From contig JAFVWG010000051.1 of NCBI GenBank assembly GCA_017501805.1, positions 1 to 7,713 on the forward strand: a DNA stretch of 7,713 nt, given 5' to 3'. The stretch's first letter is position 1. Each line of letters starts with the position of its first letter. This stretch comes from Oscillospiraceae bacterium (lineage in GTDB: Bacteria; Bacillota; Clostridia; Oscillospirales; Oscillospiraceae). Positions 5,138-7,713 of the stretch are shown piece by piece. The notes below the pieces were generated by a model. The model saw only the letters and a list, made by a program, of their open reading frames with translations. It did not search any database and was not told the DNA's origin. The translations under genes were made by a program, and so were the position numbers.

Positions 5138-7123
5138 ATGCTCTTTGCTCTGGTCGGAAACCAAAACTGCGGCAAAACGACGCTGTTCAATCAGATCACC
5201 GGCGCCAATCAGCACGTCGGCAACTTCCCCGGCGTCACCGTGGATCAGAAAACGGGCGAAATGCGCGGCAGAAAAAACTGCATCGTGGCGGACCTGCCCG
5301 GCATCTACTCCATCCGTCCCTATACCGCGGAGGAGATCGTCACGCGCGACTTCGTGCTCAAGCAGAAGCCGGACTGCATCATCAACATCGTGGATGCGAC
5401 GAATCTCGAACGCAATCTCTATCTGACGACACAGCTGATGTCCCTGCAGCGCCCGATGATCCTCGCGCTCAATATGATGGACGAGGTGCGCGCGAACGGC
5501 GGCAGCATCGACATCGAGGGTCTGGAACAGGCGCTCGGTATGCCGGTCGTTCCGATCGCCGCAGCAAAAAATCAGGGCGTGGACGAGCTGATCTCCCGCG
5601 CCGTTGACGTCGCACAGAAGCACCGCGCGCCGACGGTCTACGACATCTGCCCCAAGGGGCCGATCCACCGCTGCATCCACGCGGTCTGCCACCATATCGA
5701 GGACCACGCCGCGGCGGCGGAGCTTCCGCTGCGCTTTTCCGCGATCAAGCTCATCGAGGGCGATCCGGACGTGCGGGAGCAGCTGCAGCTGGACGAAAAC
5801 GAGCTGGAGCTGGTCGAGCACGCCGTCGTGCAGATGGAACAGGAATACGGTCTGGACCGCAACGCCGCACTCGCGGACGTGCGCTACGCCTTCATCGAGG
5901 ATATCTGCCGCCGTCTGGTCGTCAAACCGGGCGAGAGCCGTGAGCATCTGCGCAGCGTGAAGATCGACGCCGTGCTCACCGACCGTTTCCTCGCGATCCC
6001 CATCTTCATCACGGCAATGCTTGCGGTCTTCTGGCTGACCTTCAACGTGATCGGGCAGCGGCTTTCCGATCTGCTGTCTCTCGGCATCGACAAAATCACC
6101 GTGCTGGCGGATGCTGCGCTGGCGGCATACGGTCTCAACCCCGTTGTCCACAGCCTCGTCATAGACGGCGTTTTCGGCGGCGTGGGCGCCGTGCTCTCGT
6201 TTTTGCCGATCATCGTCACGCTCTTTTTCTTCCTCTCCGTTCTAGAGGACACCGGCTATATGGCGCGCGTGGCGTTCGTGATGGATAAGCTGCTGCGGCA
6301 CATCGGCCTTTCCGGCAAAAGCATCGTCCCGATGCTCATCGGCTTCGGCTGCACCGTGCCCGCGATCATGTCCACGCGCACCCTGTCCTCGGAGCGTGAC
6401 CGCAAGCTCACGATCCTGCTCACGCCCTTTATGAGCTGCTCGGCGAAGATCCCCATCTACGCCTTCTTTACCGCGGCGTTTTTCCCGCGCTACCGTCCGC
6501 TCGTGATGATCGGGCTGTATGTGGGCGGCATCGTGGTCGGCGTCCTCTGTGCGCTCCTGCTCAATCGGACGGCATTCCGCGGAAAGCCCATCCCCTTCGT
6601 GATGGAGCTTCCGAACTACCGCTTCCCGAGCCTCAAAAGCGTGGGGCTGCTGCTGTGGGAAAAGGCAAAGGATTTCCTGCAGAGAGCCTTCACCGTCATC
6701 TTCCTTTCGACGATCGTCATCTGGTTTCTGCAGACCTTCGATCTGCGCTTCAATGTCGTCTCGGACAACGCGGAAAGTATGCTCGCCGCGCTCGGACGGC
6801 TGATCGCGCCGATCTTCGCTCCGCTCGGCTTCGGCGACTGGCGCTGTGCAACGGCGCTCTTCTCCGGGCTCGTTGCCAAGGAGACCGTGGTCAGCACGCT
6901 GGACGTGCTGCTCGGCGGCGCGTCGCCCGAGCTGCTCTTCTCCACGAAGAGCGCTTTGGCATTTTTGGTCTTCACCCTGCTCTACACCCCCTGCATCGCC
7001 GCGATCTCCACGATCGCGGGCGAGCTCCGCTCGTGGCTGCGGACGGCTGTGGTCGTCCTCTGGCAGTGCGGCGTGGCGTGGCTCGCGTCGTTCGCCCTTT
7101 ACCAGCTGCTGCAGGTGCTCTGA
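5138..7123 (+). CDS. feoB: Ferrous iron transporter FeoB
   Basis: This 661-residue protein is the Fe2+ permease of the Feo system. Its N-terminal G domain shows G1 GNQNCGKT (7-14), G2 PGVT with Thr34, G3 DLPG (52-55), G4 NMMD (112-115) and a G5 region near 140. A helical GDI-type spacer follows (about 165-270), then the membrane core. Two gate regions are clear: GFGCTVPAIMSTRTL (402-416) followed by PFMSCSAKIPIYAFF (430-444), and LFSGLVAKETVVSTL (574-588). Hydrophobic segments begin near 283 and end near 658. It lacks the extra C-terminal region of long enterobacterial FeoB (773 residues in E. coli). The P-loop has Gln and Cys where GNPNSGKT is common. The binding site GGAGG (5124-5128) lies inside the end of feoA. 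A Cys-rich small protein gene follows 2 bases after the stop. Confidence 0.98.
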   Translation: MLFALVGNQNCGKTTLFNQITGANQHVGNFPGVTVDQKTGEMRGRKNCIVADLPGIYSIRPYTAEEIVTRDFVLKQKPDCIINIVDATNLERNLYLTTQLMSLQRPMILALNMMDEVRANGGSIDIEGLEQALGMPVVPIAAAKNQGVDELISRAVDVAQKHRAPTVYDICPKGPIHRCIHAVCHHIEDHAAAAELPLRFSAIKLIEGDPDVREQLQLDENELELVEHAVVQMEQEYGLDRNAALADVRYAFIEDICRRLVVKPGESREHLRSVKIDAVLTDRFLAIPIFITAMLAVFWLTFNVIGQRLSDLLSLGIDKITVLADAALAAYGLNPVVHSLVIDGVFGGVGAVLSFLPIIVTLFFFLSVLEDTGYMARVAFVMDKLLRHIGLSGKSIVPMLIGFGCTVPAIMSTRTLSSERDRKLTILLTPFMSCSAKIPIYAFFTAAFFPRYRPLVMIGLYVGGIVVGVLCALLLNRTAFRGKPIPFVMELPNYRFPSLKSVGLLLWEKAKDFLQRAFTVIFLSTIVIWFLQTFDLRFNVVSDNAESMLAALGRLIAPIFAPLGFGDWRCATALFSGLVAKETVVSTLDVLLGGASPELLFSTKSALAFLVFTLLYTPCIAAISTIAGELRSWLRTAVVVLWQCGVAWLASFALYQLLQVL

Positions 7124-7125
7124 CG

Positions 7126-7260
7126 ATGTGGATCACCGTTTTGTGTCTCGTCCTGCTCGCCGTGTGGGTCTTTCTTGCGATCCGCGCCGTCCGGCGCGGC
7201 AGGGGCGGCTGCGGCGGCAGCTGCGCCGATTGTCCGAAAAACTGCGGCAAAAAATCGTAA
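7126..7260 (+). CDS. FeoB-associated Cys-rich membrane miniprotein
   Basis: This 44-residue protein has one membrane helix (about 2-20), a basic stretch (RAVRRGR, 20-26) and a short tail with Cys29, 33, 36 and 40 in a CX3CX2CX3C pattern. Cys7 lies in the helix. It matches the small FeoB-associated Cys-rich proteins found after feoB in Firmicutes. The basic stretch after the helix suggests the Cys tail is cytoplasmic, where it could hold Fe2+ or an Fe-S cluster next to FeoB. That role is inference. The ATG lies 2 bases after the feoB stop, and AGGTG (7113-7117) inside feoB serves as a binding site at an 8-base gap. The gene looks translationally coupled to feoB. It is short enough to be missed by gene callers. 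Confidence 0.85.
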   Translation: MWITVLCLVLLAVWVFLAIRAVRRGRGGCGGSCADCPKNCGKKS

Positions 7261-7264
7261 ATAC

Positions 7265-7282
7265 ATCCGCCGAAAAGCGGAT
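7265..7282 (+). other. Short hairpin after the feo operon
   Basis: ATCCGC (7265-7270) pairs with GCGGAT (7277-7282) around CGAAAA, 4 bases after the last stop codon of the operon. No T-run follows, so this is not a convincing intrinsic terminator. It may protect the mRNA 3' end or act with the repeat hairpin downstream. Confidence 0.4.
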
Positions 7283-7330
7283 TGACCGTTGGAATCTCCC
7301 ATCAAAAAAGAAACCGTTTCCCAAACCCGC

Positions 7331-7380
7331 TTTTCTTTTTTCTTACAAAAAGAAAAGGGTTTTGGATGCCCAAAAGAAAA
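7331..7380 (+). repeat. CCAAAAGAAAA hairpin-box repeat, copy M
   Basis: On the plus strand this unit reads TTTTCTTTT, 8 bases, AAAAGAAAA, a 13-base spacer, then CCAAAAGAAAA. Order and spacing match copy L, but the orientation is reversed. An 11-bp stem forms from 7330-7340 with 7347-7357. Downstream, GGATGC plus CCAAA (7364-7374) pairs with TTTGG and GCATCC (7395-7406) with one bulged T, giving a second hairpin. It is the first structured element after the feo operon and may mark the transcript end, though it lacks a T-run after the stem. Confidence 0.8.
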
Positions 7381-7576
7381 ATCGCCAATGGTCCTTTGGT
7401 GCATCCTTCTATCTCCGGCGAGCGAACTTTGCATTGACTCTACCCCAAGCGCCGCTGCCGCTGATGCGATCCACACCGAACTGCACAGCAGCCAAACAGC
7501 CGCCTGCTGCAGCCAAAGATTGGAAATGCCAAAGGCGCCGTGCGAAAGCCGTATGCAATTCCGCAGGGGCGGCAGA

Positions 7577-7713
7577 AGCGGCAGCGAAGTATAACGCACA
7601 GACAATTCACGTTTTGCGCGCCGCGAAGCTATTTCCGCACCCTCCGTGATCCTCCAAAGCGCCTTTTCTTTTGGAGTACAAGAACCGTTTTCTTTTGGCG
7701 CCGACAAAAGAAA
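7577..7713. repeat. Dispersed intergenic repeat, right copy
   Basis: This is the direct-repeat partner of 1-137. It contains box copy R (7664-7713, read on the minus strand), which has one extra base in the hairpin loop compared with copy L and is cut one base short by the window edge. The 7261-7713 gap holds this repeat, copy M and unassigned sequence. Confidence 0.85.

Larger units (their letters stand above)
7331..7713. repeat. Possible MITE-like element bounded by inverted repeats
   Basis: Copies M (7331-7380, plus) and R (7664-7713, minus) face each other and bracket about 283 bases with no credible gene. That gives a unit of about 383 bases with 50-base inverted ends, in the size range of a miniature element. 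No transposase is present. The right flank lies outside the window, so a target duplication cannot be checked. The interior (7381-7663) has GC-rich stretches and short hairpins but no RNA gene I recognise. Confidence 0.4.

Noticed and set aside
5117..6151. 344-codon minus-strand open frame opposite feoB
   Set aside because: It has an Asp/Arg/His-rich composition and no family resemblance, and lies wholly against the unmistakable FeoB coding sequence.
7381..7576. Hidden tRNA, small RNA or CRISPR in the gene-free right end
   Set aside because: No cloverleaf, no CCA-ended acceptor stem and no regularly spaced repeats were found. Hairpins present belong to the repeat element.
7289..7594. 101-codon plus-strand open frame after the feo operon
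   Set aside because: It starts at TTG without a binding site, runs through repeat copy M and its composition is not protein-like.
7099..7707. Minus-strand open frame with a PKENGSCTPKEKA-like start, and a similar one at 78-542
   Set aside because: These peptides are translations of the CCAAAAGAAAA repeat, which is why both ends of the window give the same motif. They are not genes.

Overview
The window reads as a chromosome segment from a GC-rich anaerobic Firmicute, most likely a gut clostridium of the Oscillospiraceae/Ruminococcaceae type. The evidence is the high GC content, strong GGAGG-type ribosome binding sites, sigma-A-like promoters, a split FeoA/FeoB system with a Cys-rich partner, a membrane-anchored AraC regulator paired with a YesL-type (DUF624) protein, and intergenic repeats built on CCAAAAGAAAA. 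I judged the lineage from protein resemblance and sequence style, not from a database search.

Layout. Positions 1-137 hold a dispersed non-coding repeat. A pyridoxal/pyridoxamine kinase gene lies at 238-1074 (minus), with its own terminator at 192-221. It diverges from mntP (1264-1848, plus), a manganese efflux pump. The short region between them has a promoter for each gene, small inverted and direct repeats, and a terminator-like hairpin inside the mntP leader. A shared bidirectional terminator (1867-1900) separates mntP from a convergent 721-residue membrane-anchored AraC-family regulator (1904-4069, minus). That regulator diverges from a YesL/DUF624 membrane protein gene (4155-4823, plus) with a clear promoter. 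Next comes the ferrous iron uptake operon: feoA (4912-5136), feoB (5138-7123) and a 44-residue single-pass Cys-rich protein (7126-7260), all tightly packed. The last 453 bases (7261-7713) contain no credible gene. They hold two facing copies of the CCAAAAGAAAA repeat, and the right edge repeats the left edge of the window in the same orientation.

How the genes fit together. Feo imports Fe2+ and MntP exports Mn2+, so two metal-balance functions lie within 6 kb of each other, although nothing in the sequence shows co-regulation. AraC-type membrane regulators and YesL proteins usually accompany carbohydrate ABC transporters or glycoside hydrolases. Here the pair stands alone, so its target is not evident. 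PLP salvage by the kinase is ordinary metabolism.

I do not see an obviously new multi-gene system. The parts most worth a second look are the structured dispersed repeat (three copies, two in facing orientation), the terminator hairpin in the mntP leader, the orphan AraC/YesL pair with a Cys-rich sensor domain, and the Cys-rich miniprotein attached to feoB.
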